Source of the DNA: Megaustenia siamemsis
Lineage: Eukaryota > Mollusca > Gastropoda > Stylommatophora > Ariophantidae
Reading direction: 5' to 3'
Assembly: GCA_032433765.1 (NCBI GenBank)
Contig: JAVIAB010000073.1
Span: forward strand, 70,128,959 to 70,192,958
Length of the DNA stretch: 64,000 nucleotides
This document shows positions 34,266 through 44,945 of the stretch, in pieces. The number at the start of each line of letters is the position of its first letter. The stretch's first letter is position 1. A model generated the notes under the pieces. That model worked only from the letters and a program-made list of their open reading frames with translations, searched no databases and was not told where the DNA came from. A program made the position numbers and the translations under genes.

Positions 34266-34727
34266 CGTCACAACCGGTATAGCTCGTGATTAGCAGGCAC
34301 TGAGATAAAGTCACTTACATCTTCCACTATTAAAATGGTTGAAAACCAACTGTTAAAATACAGTTACACACATATTAAATCTGAAAAAAAAAACATATGC
34401 ATACCACACACGTGCATCCTCACAAAAGAATTCTGAGATTTCCCATTCGGCAGAACACAAGCATTCTATAAATTGGTCACAGAAGAAGCAGTCAATAAAT
34501 CATATAGTTTGCTAGTAGGAATTCCTTTTTGATTGTGAGCAATTATTTTATTCTATTATTGAGCCCCCGGAGCGTTTGAGAAATTAACATTTCTGGAATG
34601 TCAATTTCTACTGCTCAAAATTCCTTCGAAATCATAGGTGTGGCTGAAGTAGTTGGGATCGTGGTACGCCACGTCATTCCTCTATAATCATTATCTTTCT
34701 GTTTTCCTTACTTATTTTTATTCACAT

Positions 34728-35040
34728 GGGCCTCGGTAGCGTAGTTGGGAAAACCACCCGACTAGGCTACCGACGTTCCGACAACACGTGTTCAGTTCCC
34801 ACTGGATGCAATTTTAGAGTTGTATTTGCCGTTACAAAAATAATACCCCAGCGGTCGACCCAGCCGTTGACAGAAATGTGTATGAGGGTATTACTATGGG
34901 GAGGTGAGGAATGCCGCCTCGCATCGTGAGTTGCGATGCTTGAAGTGACACTGTCCAGAAGTCTTCGAACATTTCTGGATAGATGGCCGAGCACATATGG
35001 GAGGAAACTCACGTGCTAGGACGTCGATTCAAGTCTCGTA
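34728..35040 (+). mobile_element. SINE-B copy 2
   Basis: Plus-strand copy. Head cctcggtagcgtagttggga (A box), weak B box gtgttcagttcccactgg, body with ccgcctcgcatcgtgagttg, agatggccgagcacatatgg and cgtgctaggacgtcg near the 3' end. It runs directly into the ctttacttta repeat as its tail. Confidence 0.88.
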
Positions 35041-35113
35041 TTTTACTTTACTTTACTTTACTTTACTTTACTTTACTTTACTTTACTTTACTTTACTTTA
35101 CTTTACTTTACTT
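35041..35113. repeat. (TTTAC)n microsatellite
   Basis: About 14 pentanucleotide units immediately after SINE-B and 38 bp before SINE-A. SINE-A tails also contain ctttactttact, so the array probably grew from a SINE tail. Confidence 0.96.
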
Positions 35114-35150
35114 ATTTTTCTCTTTTTGTGCTACCATATTCCTCCATTTA

Positions 35151-35405
35151 GGGAGCCGCGATAGCTCAGTGGTTAATGAACTGGACTACAAAGCACAAGA
35201 GGTAGTGTTCGATCCCAACCGACGGCTTCCGGGCTCACCCAGCCTTTAATGGGTACCGAAATTTTTTCTGGGAAAGTAAAGCAGCACGGGCGTAATACCG
35301 ACCACATTGCCCCAAAAATCATGTGCTGAAGGTGTGTAAAATGTATGGTAATTAACACATATACCCTATACGCCACTTGGCGTGACGGGGGCACTTTACT
35401 TACTT
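35151..35405 (+). mobile_element. SINE-A copy 5
   Basis: Full length: gggagccgcgatagctcagt, B box gtgttcgatcccaaccgacg, central and tail regions intact, ending cgtgacgggggcactttact. Flanks atattcctccattta (35136-35150) and atattccttcattta (35406-35420) match at 14 of 15 positions, a clear TSD. Confidence 0.94.
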
Positions 35406-35454
35406 ATATTCCTTCATTTATCATCTCCATCTCCATCTCCATTTCATTTTTTTT

Positions 35455-35635
35455 TCTTCCAGCCTGGGGAAAAAAATGGCGCACCGGGAATTTCTGTCTG
35501 GGTAAGAAAAACAGCACTGGCGTAGTGCAGACCACATTGGTAAAATAAATCGGCGGATGAACGAAAAAATGTTGGCAGTAACATCATATACTTTATACGT
35601 CACACTGGAGTCGTCTTTCTTATTTATTCTTCAGG
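35455..35635 (+). mobile_element. SINE-C copy
   Basis: Body sequence with ccagcctgggg, a T/A-rich stretch, gcactggcgtagtgcagacc, acattgg and ctttatacgtcacact. The order of these words matches SINE-A (central region and tail) but with a different sequence between. No head is visible; the copy may begin within the body. Confidence 0.6.
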
Positions 35636-35689
35636 TAGTGGTGTTGCCGTGGTTAATCTGAACTGCTGCGTACACGAGGTCGGAGTCAA

Positions 35690-35945
35690 GGTGACAAATA
35701 ATAATTAATGAATATCATTATGGAGGGAAACTTCCAAGGCGACCAGCACCTGGAGCCGATCAGCGATTCATTTCAGGGGGAGGGGTATGTTTACAACATG
35801 GGGGGGGGGGGGGGGAGAGAAATCACAAATGATCAACAATAGAATAAAACAAAGAGCAATAGAGAGCCCGAAGCAGGATTGAACCCGTACTCCTGGACAC
35901 AGCACCCTGTCACGAGAAGCAAACACTACACCACACGGCCGGTAG
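35690..35945 (-). mobile_element. SINE-D copy 4
   Basis: The AT-rich end (gacaaataataattaatgaa), gagggaaacttcc, ggggtatgtttacaacatgg, a 16-base G run (about 35800-35815) and a head with B box cgggttcaatcctgctt on the minus strand. The most complete copy in the window. Confidence 0.78.
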
Positions 35946-36685
35946 GTGACTTAGATGGCCGTGTGCTCTAGCGTTTTTCACCTTGTGGCAAGTCGCTGTG
36001 TCCAGGAGGTCTGGGTCAATATCGGTGGACAATATCCGGTCAAGAAATGAGTGCCAAAGATATTTTGAGGTAAGGAAATATTGCAATGGCGTAGTTGCTG
36101 GCCATATTATTGAAAGTAGGTACCGATTGTCTGAACAATGGTCCATCACTTTCCAACCAAGCTGCAGGAATGCTGGGATTCTTTTTTTCTTTTTTTTTTC
36201 TACCTTTTTCGTGTGATATCATTTACTGAAAGTCTGTAGCGGCTTATCTTGTTCACTACTCTCTCATTCACCTTTCCCCATGTCCCACATTAGTAACGCT
36301 TCTGCTTTACACTACAGGCTTGTCTGCGCATGTTCGTGCGTGCCTTCGCGCACGTGAGTATTAGCAACATTATGCTGTTAAAATACAAGAGGTCGTCAGT
36401 TGTTCTGGGTTTTAGGACAACTTTATTTTTAGCTCACAGGTACACGCACTTGAGAGGAGAATGAAACAATCGTTGGTGATGATGGAGGGCGCCGTGCCAG
36501 GTAAGAGTTGAGACGTGATTCACGGACAGACATTCCACGCCCACTTAGTAGTTAAGTTCGGCAGTTTATCTTGGGGTTTGTGTCCAGGAAAAAATCATGT
36601 TCCCGACCGGGAGAGAACAATCGTTTTGTTTGTTTTGAATCTTGCTACAATTGTGTACATGTTGTACACAAATACGCACACGCGT
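35946..36685. other. unique sequence
   Basis: No gene. A T-rich tract lies at 36182-36201. Confidence 0.4.
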
Positions 36686-36689
36686 TCGC

Positions 36690-36775
36690 TTTTGAGAGTG
36701 TCTGTTGCGTAGCTGTTAGCGCACTCGTTTAGAGATGCAGTAAACGTAGGTTCAATTCCGACTTCACTCTCTCGT
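36690..36775 (+). mobile_element. tRNA-like SINE head
   Basis: A box tgcgtagctgttagcgcact and B box cgtaggttcaattccgactt at tRNA-like spacing. A cloverleaf is not convincing; it is likely a SINE head with the rest decayed. Confidence 0.5.
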
Positions 36776-36845
36776 CTACGATACTATATGTACCGGCAAT
36801 TTTTTTTTTTACCGTTATTATTTTTTTTTCAAAAGTGTCTAGGTT

Positions 36846-36846
36846 T

Positions 36847-36884
<38 letters not shown>

Positions 36885-37024
36885 ACACATACACACAGAT
36901 ACTCACAAATATGTGCATACATAACAAATACACACATATACGCATCTAATACACATACATAGATACGCGCGCACACAGATATAAACATACAGATCAAATA
37001 CACACACATACACATAAAATTGGT
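36846..37024. repeat. (CA)n and CA-rich low-complexity tract
   Basis: A pure CA run at 36846-36878 followed by mixed cacata, catacaga and atacacacac words. Similar CA-rich sequence resumes at 37875-37915 beyond the LINE. Confidence 0.93.
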
Positions 37025-37029
37025 AATAC

Positions 37030-37872
37030 ACATTAATTGGAGGTCATAATATAAATAATCTAAGGTATGCTGATGATACAGTCTTAATCGCTGAGAGTGA
37101 ACATGAGTTAGAAGAAATGTTAGACATATAGTCTAATAAGTTTCACTTATAGTGAAAGAAAGCAAAATAAAGGACTCAGCTTTAATAGCAAAAAGACAGA
37201 AGCAATGGTAACAACAAATAAAAAGACATCACCTCGGTGCAAAATAATGACAAGTGGCACAATATTAAAACAGGTAAATGAATTTAAATATTTGGGAATT
37301 TTGTTAACATCAGACAGAAGATGTACAACAGAGATGAGATGCAGAATGGCTCAGGCAAAATCAGCTTTCCAAAAAATGAGGAAGATACTATGCAATTCAT
37401 TTTTGACAATAGAAACAAGAAAAAAGTGTTCTTAAATGTTATGTAGAGTCAGTCTTAACATATGGATGTGAATCATGGACAATAGGACAACATATAAGAA
37501 AATCACTGGAGTCTGTAGAAATGTGATTTTACAGAAGGATGTTGAGAATACCATGGACAGCTAAGAAGAGTAATGAAAACGTTCTGCAAGAGGCCAAAGC
37601 AAAAAGAGAGCTAATTTCCAATATCAGGAAGAAACAATCATCATTTGTTGGTCATGTAATGAGAAGAGAACAACTGCGATATATTGTAACAACTCGGAAA
37701 ATTGAGGAACGAAGAGATAGAGTGAAGCAAAGAAAAAAAGATACCAGATAGCTTAAGAGAATGGCTTAGCAGAAGGTCAACAACAGAAATGATAAATAAC
37801 TGTCGAGATCGAAAGTTGTGGAGAGACATGATCACTTACGCCAGCAGGCCCGGTACTTGATGATGATGACAC
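37030..37872 (+). pseudogene. RTE-like LINE with YADD box, copy 3
   Basis: The longest copy of the GAT-tailed family. It starts in the RT palm: a GGHNINNLRYADDTV-type segment (YADD at about 37068-37079) then a LIAESEHELEEML segment, a stop, KTEAMVTTNKK, EFKYLGILLTSDRRCTTEM, FQKMRKILCNSFLTI, a frameshift, VLTYGCESWTIGQ, RRMLRIPWTAKKSNENV, KKQSSFVGHVMRREQL and a WLSRRSTT segment. The 3' end is cagcaggcccggtacttgat plus GAT repeats. The NINNLRYADDT context is typical of RTE/BovB reverse transcriptases. Several stops and frameshifts. It lies inside CA-rich microsatellite sequence. Confidence 0.93.
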
Positions 37873-37996
37873 ATCAAATACATAGACACACATACATAAA
37901 CACATATACACACGTGGGCTCACGAAAGAACTGATATGCAGAAAAATAGTCTACTTTCCCTAGTCTGGAAAACTGTAATGGAAAGTAGATCATTAC

Positions 37997-38015
37997 GAAA
38001 GAAAGAAAGGAAGGG

Positions 38016-38050
<35 letters not shown>

Positions 38051-38067
38051 AGGAAGGAAGGAAGGAA

Positions 38068-38113
<46 letters not shown>

Positions 38114-38139
38114 GAAAGAAAGAGAGAAAGAAATAAGGA

Positions 38140-38191
<52 letters not shown>

Positions 38192-38229
38192 AAAGAAAGA
38201 AAGAAAGAAAGAAAGAAAGAAAAAAAGAA
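37997..38229. repeat. (GAAA)n microsatellite with GGAA patches
   Basis: About 230 bp of gaaa and gaag tetranucleotides on the plus strand. It gives Lys/Glu-rich and Phe/Leu-rich frames with no biological support. Confidence 0.97.
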
Positions 38230-38321
38230 ATCAGTGAAGCCTCGAATATAGCGTGTACAGAAAATGATGTTCGTTCCAATATTTTACGACAATCCACGAG
38301 TTTACTAGGTGATGTGGCACT

Positions 38322-38440
38322 ACGCCAATGCAGTTTTTTTTATTCTAAAAAAATCGTTGGCATCCATCTGAGGCTGGATAAACCTAAAACCATAAATCTA
38401 GACAGAAATTACCTTTTTTCTCGAATTAATAATTGACTAA
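38322..38440 (-). mobile_element. SINE-C fragment
   Basis: The minus strand reads ggtttatccagcctcagatg, gatgccaacgattttttt and gcattggcgtagtgccacat, the SINE-C central order. The ends are decayed. Confidence 0.6.
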
Positions 38441-38864
38441 CCACCACGCTTCTGCTGCTGCCTAATGTAACAAGAGGAGACAAAACTGAAGATTTTGAAG
38501 AAGATAAGAATAAACATTATCTCTGAACTGCAGCCAGAGAGAAGAAATTCAAGAGCTTGAATCAAACACTTCCGTCAACAAATGGCACCAACAAGTATAT
38601 TATATAACTAAAGAAAATAAATAACATTAGTTTAAATGATATCGGTCATGCCATTAAAAATTACGAATATAGTATGTGAAATGTTTAATAATGAAGGAAT
38701 GGAGGAGTGTCAAACTTTACAATTTTGTATGAAACAAACAACTCATTATATATATATTTTTTTTAATCAACGCTCTAAATCACACTTGCACACACCACAA
38801 AACAAAGAAAAGAACAACTAAATAAAACTGCGATAGATGCGTCATTCTTGGACTGTCGATGAGC

Positions 38865-38995
38865 CGAGCGAGTGGCCAAATCGATAACATGTTGGGCTTC
38901 AAACCAGAAGAACGTGGGTTCGAATCCCGGTGGCATCAAAAGTGGTTTTCTACAGGATGTGAATTAAAAATCTCTGACCCGACCACCTCGCGGTG
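38865..38995 (+). mobile_element. tRNA-like SINE head
   Basis: gagcgagtggccaaatcgat then gtgggttcgaatcccggtgg, an A and B box pair, followed by a SINE-like body with atctctgacccgaccacc. A different head from SINE-A, B and D. Confidence 0.6.
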
Positions 38996-39071
38996 ACGAC
39001 TGGACAAGCGGCCCACAGGCAGCGGTGGTGGTATAAGACCCCAGTGATGTCAAAATGCTGTCAAGATAGTA

Positions 39072-39400
39072 AAGGTAAACTACGAGACGTGAACCGGCGT
39101 CTTAGCACGCGAGTTTACACCCATATGTGCTCGGCCGCCTATCCAGAAATGTTCGGATATTTCTGTATAGTGTCGCCTCAAGCATCGAAACTCAGATGCG
39201 AGGCGACATTCCTCACCTTCCCAGGGTAATACCCTGGTACCCATTTCTACCAACGGCTGGGTTGACCGTGGGAGTATTTTGTTTCTTTTTAAACCACGAG
39301 TAGAATTCAAACTGCTCCCAGCGGGAATCGAACACGGGTTGTCCGAACGTAGGTAGTCCAGTCGGGTGGTTTTCCCAACTAGGCTACCGAGGCCCCCCTA
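39072..39400 (-). mobile_element. SINE-B copy 3
   Basis: Complete minus-strand copy: tail side cggcgtcttagcacgcgagt, atatgtgctcggccgcctat, body cgaggcgacattcctcacc, and at the right the head with B box cccgtgttcgattcccgctg and A box tagcctagttgggaaaac (both as reverse complement). TSD tgtcaagatagta at 39059-39071 and 39401-39413, 13 bp perfect. Confidence 0.94.
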
Positions 39401-39413
39401 TGTCAAGATAGTA

Positions 39414-39858
39414 TTTCGTTTTTGTATTTTGTTTTTATTTCCATGAACTGTTAGAACAAAGAATTGTAACTTTATTTACTGGAATAGGGGATCGGGCACA
39501 TTTGATCAGCGACTGACCAGTAGCCGCTAAACTCCTTCCTAAATATTACACTCCACTTATGTACGTTTACTTACCCACAATTCTTTCGATCAGGTGCTCT
39601 GGCACCGCCACAATTTCTTCTGTTACCCCCTCCGACATCTCAAACTGTGTCTTTCTCGTCGCTGTCGTTGTCTTGTCTTTACACTCTACAAGCTGATGAT
39701 GCTAAGACCCTGTTGCTGTGGTCTGTGTAATGAAACAAAAAAAAACATTAAAAGACATTCATTAACATGGTGATATTTGTTGTTTTGGTAGGATTATCAA
39801 ATCACTGGCAGAGATCTTATATATACTCACACGCAGCACGCATACACCACACACAGAA

Positions 39859-39890
<32 letters not shown>

Positions 39891-40474
39891 TCCATATACA
39901 TCTTTATATATATTTTTTTCTTTTTTTTTCTGAAGAATGAAGTTTACCGGAACTCAGTCATCCTATCTCACAAAAAAAAAGAAAATCGTGATACACGGTC
40001 TTTGAATCTCTGGAGTACTTATTTTTGTCCAATGAATGATATATTTATCACATTGTATTATATTGTTATATTCATCACGTAATATTATACTGTTATATTT
40101 ATCACACGATTCCTTCTTACTCATCATTTATCTACTCTTTTCTCTAAAGCCAACCCTAGTCAAAGTTTACAACTGCTCCTACAGCGTCAAGAAAAAAGAT
40201 CCCTACTCTTTCCTATCTGCAAGTAGCCCAACTTCTTTCCAAGCGAAGATGAAAAGATTGCTGTCACTTTGACTTTGATATCTTCGAAGTTTTTACTTTA
40301 TTTTCATTACAAAGTTGGCGCTAAAATCAAATGGTGGTTATAATCAATAGTTGCTGGTTCATAGAAAACGAGTCAAACAACCCTACTTTTCAGTTACTTT
40401 ATGAAATGTGTGTCTCAGGATCGTTAAAATCATGACAGTTAACTGGAGTGCGTTCCGTTCCGACTGAAAAAAAA
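39414..40474. other. unique sequence with CA repeat
   Basis: No gene. A CA microsatellite lies at about 39860-39890. A patch of ttatattgttatattcatcac words lies near 40060-40110. Confidence 0.45.
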
Positions 40475-40665
40475 CGCTCACTGTGCGAATCCGTGATGGA
40501 TAAGCGCACTTGTTACTAACCAGAAACGTCTGGTTCCTATCCTAAGATGTGGCGAATTATTTCTCGGACCAATAAGGCTTCGAGGTTCACCCTTACACTA
40601 CATGGTGGGACGAGCCCGCTTGACGTGATACCGATCTCATCCTCGTAAAACGTAGAACTGTCATG
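40475..40665 (+). mobile_element. degenerate SINE-C-like element
   Basis: A-box-like gatggataagcgcacttg, B-box-like gtctggttcctatcc, then cgaggttcaccctta and gacgtgataccgatctcatc in SINE order. Weak. Confidence 0.4.
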
Positions 40666-40742
40666 AAAGAAACTCTTACTTATTGTGTATTTATGTTTGT
40701 CTCTACCAAATTTATCATTTCACCGCTGACTTCCGACACTGT

Positions 40743-40863
40743 CGTTCTAGTTCGCTTCTGTTATTTTATATCTCGCTTCTGTTATTTTATATCTCGCTTC
40801 TGTTATTTTATATCTCGCTTCTGTTATTTTATATCTCGCTTCTGTTATTTTATATCTCGCTTG
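40743..40863. repeat. 21-bp tandem repeat, 5-6 units
   Basis: Units of cgcttctgttattttatatct type, identical across the array. The period is a multiple of three, so an ORF runs through it. Confidence 0.96.
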
Positions 40864-41184
40864 TTTTTCTCTATCTGGTCTTCCCTGAAAAAGAATTCGG
40901 CGAGTAAATAGCTTCCACTAGAACAAGCTAAATGTATGCGTAACCAGCGAGCTACCGAAACCATCTGTTTGCAAACACTTAATCTCATGGAAGCAAATGT
41001 GCAACCATGGAACTTTCCAGAATGCCGTAATATTAGTTCTAAAAATAGTCAACAATAACTATTGATCTTTTTCCTTCGATTTTTCCACGTGACTCGGTCA
41101 GTCAGCGAATCAATGAAAGTCAATTAGACCGCCTGTTTGAAGCATAGACCACGGACAAGATCTCTCCGTCCATATACATCTACT

Positions 41185-41365
41185 TCTATTCTTTGATACC
41201 TTCTCTGCTTCTCTCCATCCATGCCTATTCTTTGATACCTTCTGCACTTCTCTCCATCCATACCTATTCTTGGATACCTCCTCTACTTCTCCTCATCCAT
41301 ACCTATTCTTGGATACCTCCTCTACTTCTCCTCATCCATACCTATTCTTTAATACATTCTCTACA
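41185..41365. repeat. 39-bp tandem repeat, ~4.5 units
   Basis: Units contain ctattcttggatacctcctc and cttctcctcatccatac. Two sub-types (ttgatacctt and ttggatacct) lie in adjacent pairs. Confidence 0.93.
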
Positions 41366-41775
41366 ATCTAGGACAGTGTCATTTTGACTTTGAACGCATG
41401 ACGTCATACTCGCTGTTTTCAGGGTCTTTTTTTCAAACATAATGGAATAGGTCATTTCCTTTATTGTGCTTTTGTAACCGGTGGAATTGTGTTAAGTGCG
41501 ACAGGTTGTAGGTCTATCCCCTATTACGACTCACGGTACGTTAAATCCACACTATTTCATGACGTGTCCAAGGAATGACAATTATTTGTTGTTCCCCTGA
41601 TGTTGATAACTAGCATTCCCTTGTACCTCAACCCCTCTCACAAGTTTCCCTTTAAGCATTTTATCCGCCTGTGATGTCCTTAACATTTTATGTAAAACTA
41701 TATGTTTGTGCTCTCCGTAAATTGTTTTTATCATTGCCCGGATGTCCAAGATTCATGTCATCACTGATTCTACAT

Positions 41776-42034
41776 TTTTAAAAAAGTAAAGTGCCCCCGT
41801 CACGCCAAGTGGCTTATAGGGAATATGGTGTTAATAACCATACATTTTACAGACCTTCGGCACATGATTTTTGGGGTAATGTGGTCGGTATTACGTCCAT
41901 GCCGCTTTACTTTTCCAGAAAAAATCTGGTACCCATTAAAGGCTAGGTGAACCCGGAAGCTGTCGGTTGGGATCGAACCCTACCTCTTGTCCTTTGTAGC
42001 CCAGTTCACTAACCGCTGATCTATCGCGGCTCCC
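41776..42034 (-). mobile_element. SINE-A copy 6
   Basis: Complete minus-strand copy: tail (gtgcccccgtcacgccaagt), body (catgatttttggggtaatgt), B box agggttcgatcccaaccgac and A box tagatcagcggttagtg (as reverse complement). Perfect 11-bp TSD, tgattctacat, at 41765-41775 and 42036-42046. Confidence 0.94.
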
Positions 42035-42237
42035 TTGATTCTACATAAGACGCAGTTATTTGTCTCGTCTTTTTTGTCCAAAGAAGAGTTGTTTCACTGT
42101 GTGCTCTACAGTACTCAAAACTTCATCTTGTGAAGTTTCATCACGTGAAGTTTCATCACTTTGGAAATTTGGAAATCCACTAAGACTTTGGATAGGAAAT
42201 TAAATGTATTTGAAATAAATGTCTTCGTAGGATCTCA

Positions 42238-42388
42238 AACATAAGCCACAAAGAATACATTTCAAACGAACTGATAAAACAGAAATCAAAACTAGAATAC
42301 GTGTCGAGCTTTGTAAGAAGAAGGCGTTGGAAATGCAACGGTCATGTGATGAGAATGAATGAAGAAAGACTTCCCCATCAGTGATAAG
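42238..42388 (+). pseudogene. short LINE C-terminal remnant
   Basis: A frame reading ISNELIKQKSKLEYVSSF and RRRRWKCNGHVMRMNEERLP resembles the post-RT region of RTE-type LINEs (RRRW..GHV.RM). Ends unclear. Confidence 0.65.
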
Positions 42389-42689
42389 CTTTCCTTGGAT
42401 TCCTAATGAGCTCTCTTTTCTAGCATCTCAAACCTTGACATGATATTTGTGAATCATGTTCATGACTGCAGTCTGAGTAATTTTTTGAGTCGTCTTTTTT
42501 TTGTGTGTTCTGCGTCCCTGGGGTATTCAGAATGTCAAAGCCACCCATTGCCCTTCCGCACTTAATATCAGTCAAACTGGCAAGTACGTCAGCGCGTTCA
42601 TTACTTTTTACATCCGCTTGCTATGACTCAAAAATAAGCAGAAACTTGTGAAAATAGACCTCCCCCAGAGACTCTAGCCACTACCGTCG

Positions 42690-42990
42690 AGCGAAACAGC
42701 CAGTTGCGATCTTTCTGAGTACACTCATTTAGTCACTGAGGAAACGCACATGTGTACAAGACTATGTCACAAGCCATGCAAATGTTTTAGTAACTGCCAT
42801 AATTTCCATGTTCAAACTACGTGTAGTAAATGCGAAAGCACCACTGTCTTCCTTAACAGCTCTCCCTCCAGTATGAGCCGTGAAAGCCAACGAGCTCCGT
42901 TCGTGCCGAATAATATACCCATATGTGTAAATGACTGCGCCACTATCAGAAGAGTTCTCAAAAATCAAGGTCTGCACTTTTGCCTCAACT
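42690..42990 (-). pseudogene. retrotransposon RNase H domain relic 2
   Basis: The minus strand has an N-terminal RNase H segment: VIYTYGYIIRHERSSLAFTA, EDSGAFAFTT, MEIMAVTKTFAWL, then after a stop HVRFLSD and MSVLRKI. The family motif YTDGS is YTYGY here, so the first catalytic Asp is lost; the Glu (MEIMAV) and the second Asp (LSD) remain. It matches relic 1 (19594-20310) closely in the shared part (MAVTKAFIWL and SDSMS), so the two are probably one family. Confidence 0.82.
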
Positions 42991-43049
42991 ATCAGTGTGA
43001 TTTGTTGTCTACATTCTCTGTCCAGTGTGATGACGACAAGAAATGACGT

Positions 43050-43225
43050 ACTGTACTCTGACGGTACTCATACCCAATTGTCCCCATGTTCTATGTCCCC
43101 GACCAAATTGCCCCATAGTTCTATATCCCCGACCCAATTGTACCCCATGTTCTATGTCCCCGACCCAATTGTCCCCCATGTTCTATGTCCCCGACCCAAT
43201 TGTACCCCATGTTATATGCCCCCAG
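43050..43225. repeat. 31-bp tandem repeat, ~5 units
   Basis: Units contain gttctatgtccccgacccaa and ttgtcccccat with length variation of one or two bases. Confidence 0.93.
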
Positions 43226-43269
43226 TAACTGCGAAGTAATATTTACTGTCAGAGTAGCTGTAGTTACTA

Positions 43270-44235
43270 AAGTAGTCGTTGTAAATTTATTGTTGCTGTA
43301 GTTTTAGTAATTGTTTTGTAACTGTAGCACTTGTTTTGTAACTGTAGCAGTAGTTTTGTAACTGTAGTAGTTTTGTAACTGTAGTACTTGTTTTGTAACT
43401 GTAGTAGTAGTTTTGTAAATGTAGTAGTAATTTTGTAACTGTAGTACTTGTTTTCTAACTGTAGTAGTAGTTTTGTAATTGTAGTAGTTGTTTTGTAACT
43501 GTAGTATTTGTTTTGTAACTGTAGTACTTGTTTTATAACTGTAGTAGTAGTTTTGTAATTGTAGTAGTTGTTTTGTAACTGTAGTACTTGTTTTGTAACT
43601 GTTGTAGTTGTTTTGTAACTGTAGTACCTGTTTTGTAACTGTAGTAGTAGTTTTGTAACTGTAGTAATTGTTTGTAACTGTAGTAGTAGTTTTGTAACTG
43701 TAGTACTTGTTTGTAACTGTTGTAGTTGTTTTGTAACTGTAGTACATGTTTGTAACTGTAGTAGTTGTTTTGTAACTGTAGTAGTTGTTTTGTAACTGTA
43801 TTACTTATTTTGTAACTGTAGTAGTAGTTTTGTAACTGTAGTAGTAGTTTTGTAACTGTAGTACTTGTTTTGTAACTGTAGTAGAAGTTTTGTAACTGTT
43901 GTACTTGTTTTGTAACTGTAGTACTTGTTTTGTAGCTGCAGTAGTTGTTTTGTAACTGTAGTAGTAGTTTTGTAACTGTAGTACTTGTTTTGTAACTGTA
44001 GTAGAAGTTTTGTAACTGTTGTACTTGTTTTGTAACTGTAGTAGTAGTTTTGTAACTGTAGTAGTTGTTTTGTAACTGTTGTACTAGTTTTGTATTTGTA
44101 GTAGTTGTTTTATCATTGTAGTAGTTATTTTGTATTTATAGTAGTTGTTTTATCATTGTAGTAGTTGTTTTGTATTTATAGTAGTTGTTTTATCATTGTA
44201 GTAGTTGTTTTGTATTTATAGTAGTTGTTGTGATA
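43270..44235. repeat. 20-bp minisatellite, ~46 units
   Basis: Units ttttgtaactgtagtagttg with acttg, agtag and agaag variants; a few 19-base units shift the register. The right end (44090-44235) has a distinct 40-bp dimer with tttatcattgtagtagttgt. Confidence 0.95.
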
Positions 44236-44465
44236 GCTGTTGTTGCAGTTCTATGAGTTTTTTTTGTAGTTGTAATAATAGTAGTAGCAGTTGTTGTGGT
44301 AGCAATGGTTGCAATAGTAGCTATTTTTGTCGTAGATCTCGTTTTATTGTAATAATAATAGTAATTGATGCTATAGTTGTCGCTGTAGTAGAAGCAGTAA
44401 CTGTTGTTGTTTCGGTAGCTGCAGTAGCAGATGTTGCAATCTTAGTTTTTATTGCACTAGCTGTA
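44236..44465. repeat. degenerate GTAGTTGTT-type low complexity
   Basis: Irregular gttgttgtg, gtagcagtt and aataatagta words; the decayed edge of the 20-bp array. Similar words resume after the SINE-B, at 44796-44940. Confidence 0.8.
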
Positions 44466-44795
44466 AAGGTAAAGGTCAAGTACGAGTCTTTATAGGCGTC
44501 TTAGCACGCGAATTTTTTCGCCCATATATGTTCGGCCGCCCGTCCAGAAGTGTTCGAAGACTTCTGGATAGTGTTGCTTCATGGATTGAAACTCACGATG
44601 CGAGTCGACATTCCTCACCTTCCCAAAGTACTATACCGTGTACCCATTACTTTCAGCGACTGGGTCGACCGCGGGGGTATTTTTTTTTTCTAAGTAAAAT
44701 TCACACTGCTTCCAGCGGGAATCGAACTCAGGTTGCCCGATTGTCGGTAGCCCAGTCGGGTGGTTTTCCCAACTAGGCTACCGAGGCCGCGAATA
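44466..44795 (-). mobile_element. SINE-B copy 4
   Basis: Minus-strand copy with all SINE-B landmarks: gcgtcttagcacgcgaat, cccatatatgttcggccgcc, B box cctgagttcgattcccgctg and A box tagcctagttgggaaaac. It splits the GTAGTT low-complexity tract. TSD not clear. Confidence 0.92.
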
Positions 44796-44945
44796 GCTAG
44801 CTATATTAGTTAGCAGCTGTAGCATTTGTAATAGAGTAATTGACGTAGATGACTGTTGTTGCATTTATTGTAGCTGTAACTGTTTTTGCAGATGTAATAG
44901 TATCAATAGTAGTTGCTGTTGCAGAAATAGTTGCTAAAGATATAA

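Noticed and set aside
37920..38297. Phe/Leu/Ser-rich 125-codon minus ORF
   Set aside because: It is the (GAAA)n microsatellite.
38865..38940. functional tRNA gene
   Set aside because: A and B boxes are present but the expected acceptor and anticodon stems do not pair; it continues into a SINE-like body.
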